DNA from: Azolla pinnata
Taxonomy: Eukaryota; Streptophyta; Polypodiopsida; Salviniales; Salviniaceae
Assembly (NCBI GenBank): GCA_037176905.1
Contig: JBBBWG010015556.1
Location: 145,765-167,438 of the forward strand
DNA: 21,674 bases
Direction of reading: 5' to 3'
Positions 21,298 through 21,674 of this stretch are shown piece after piece. A program made the translations under genes and the position numbers. Below the pieces are notes generated by a model. That model was not told where the DNA came from. It saw only the letters and a list, made by a program, of their open reading frames with translations, and ran no database searches. How positions within the stretch are numbered: position 1 is the stretch's first letter; every line of letters starts with the position of its first letter.

Positions 21298-21346
21298 ACG
21301 CGTGGAAGGGACGACGCGCGGGCGGGCGCATCGCCGCCGCACGCGT
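21298..21346 (-). promoter_or_regulatory. Two CGCG boxes upstream of the SnRK2 gene
   Basis: ACGCGTGG occurs at 21298 and again at 21341, 43 nt apart, about 460-510 nt upstream of the kinase ATG. The core ACGCGT fits the VCGCGB box bound by plant CAMTA factors and resembles ABA coupling elements. Function is inferred from the motif alone, in a locally CG-rich stretch. Confidence 0.3.
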
Positions 21347-21365
21347 GGACGGCTGAGATCTTCCG

Positions 21366-21674
21366 TACGTATTCTTCTCCGTATCCGTACGCCGCGGACA
21401 TACGTATGTCGCTTCCGTATGCGGTCCCGTATGTTGTCGCATGCCCTTTTTTTTTTCCTACTTGCAATGCATGTGCCGGCGCGTATGTCGCATGCGCATG
21501 TAACCTATGTGCGTATTAGTACGTATTCTTTTTCGTATGCATACACCGCGGACCTACGTATCTCGCTTCCGTATGTGGTCCCGTATGTCGCATGCCGTTT
21601 TTTTCCTACTTGCAATGCATGTGCCGGCGCGTATGTCGCATGCGCATGTAACCTATGTGCGTATTAGTACGTAT
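21366..21674. repeat. ~150-bp satellite-like tandem repeat, truncated by the window edge
   Basis: TACGTATTCTT starts at 21366 and 21520, and a third copy opens at 21668 and is cut off. Unit lengths are 154 and 148 bp. Shared landmarks in order are CGCGGAC, TACGTAT, CGCTTCCGTATG, GGTCCCGTATG, a T-run followed by CCTACTTGCAATGCATGTG, CCGGCGCGTATGTCGCATGC and GTAACCTATGTGCGTATTAG. The second halves of the two units are almost identical. The unit is packed with short palindromes (TACGTA, GCATGC, TGCGCA) and alternating purine-pyrimidine steps. Confidence 0.92.

Overview
This window is nuclear DNA of a land plant. It holds four protein-coding genes, with GT-AG introns mostly 70-480 nt long, plastid/organelle-targeted products, a PLS-class pentatricopeptide repeat (PPR) gene, an SnRK2 kinase with the usual plant nine-exon layout, and plant-type telo-boxes (AAACCCTAA-like). 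The compact spacing, the unusual C-terminus of the SnRK2 and the very regular PLS PPR lean towards a seed-free plant (bryophyte, lycophyte or fern). That lean is an inference; the species cannot be read from the sequence. I see no virus, no intact transposon, no CRISPR and no RNA gene.

Layout, left to right. (1) 1-2224: an F-box/kelch-like gene on the + strand (ATG at 1010, uninterrupted coding region), with a long pyrimidine-rich leader that carries a 31-codon upstream ORF and possibly a leader intron. (2) 2225-3828: AT-rich intergenic DNA. (3) 3829-11006, - strand: a 14-exon gene for a plastid-targeted CNNM/CorC-type (DUF21 + two CBS + transporter-associated domain) membrane protein of 825 residues. 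It has a 2.66-kb first intron and an unusual, highly charged C-terminal tail. (4) 11007-12536: its promoter, with a five-unit interstitial telomere-type repeat 41 nt before the ATG and two unrelated minisatellites beyond that. (5) 12537-14971, - strand: a two-exon PPR gene of 780 residues. Joining the first exon across a 92-nt intron completes an N-terminal PDF motif of the OSB single-stranded-DNA-binding type in front of five PLS triplets and an E-like end without DYW. (6) 15005-15730: a GATC-rich tandem repeat directly upstream of the PPR gene. (7) 15731-17345: mostly non-coding, with two small tandem repeats. (8) 17346-20838, - strand: a nine-exon SnRK2 kinase of 336 residues resembling the ABA-responsive subclass III, whose first intron contains a 63-bp duplication and four telo-box clusters. 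(9) 20839-21674: its purine/pyrimidine leader, two CGCG boxes, and the start of a ~150-bp tandem repeat that runs off the window.

The genes are ordinary neighbours in a plant chromosome and nothing indicates joint function: protein turnover (F-box), chloroplast ion transport (CNNM), organelle nucleic-acid metabolism (PPR) and stress signalling (SnRK2). Three neighbouring genes share the - strand, and the F-box and CNNM genes converge. All exon structures were derived by hand from splice signals, reading-frame continuity and family resemblance.
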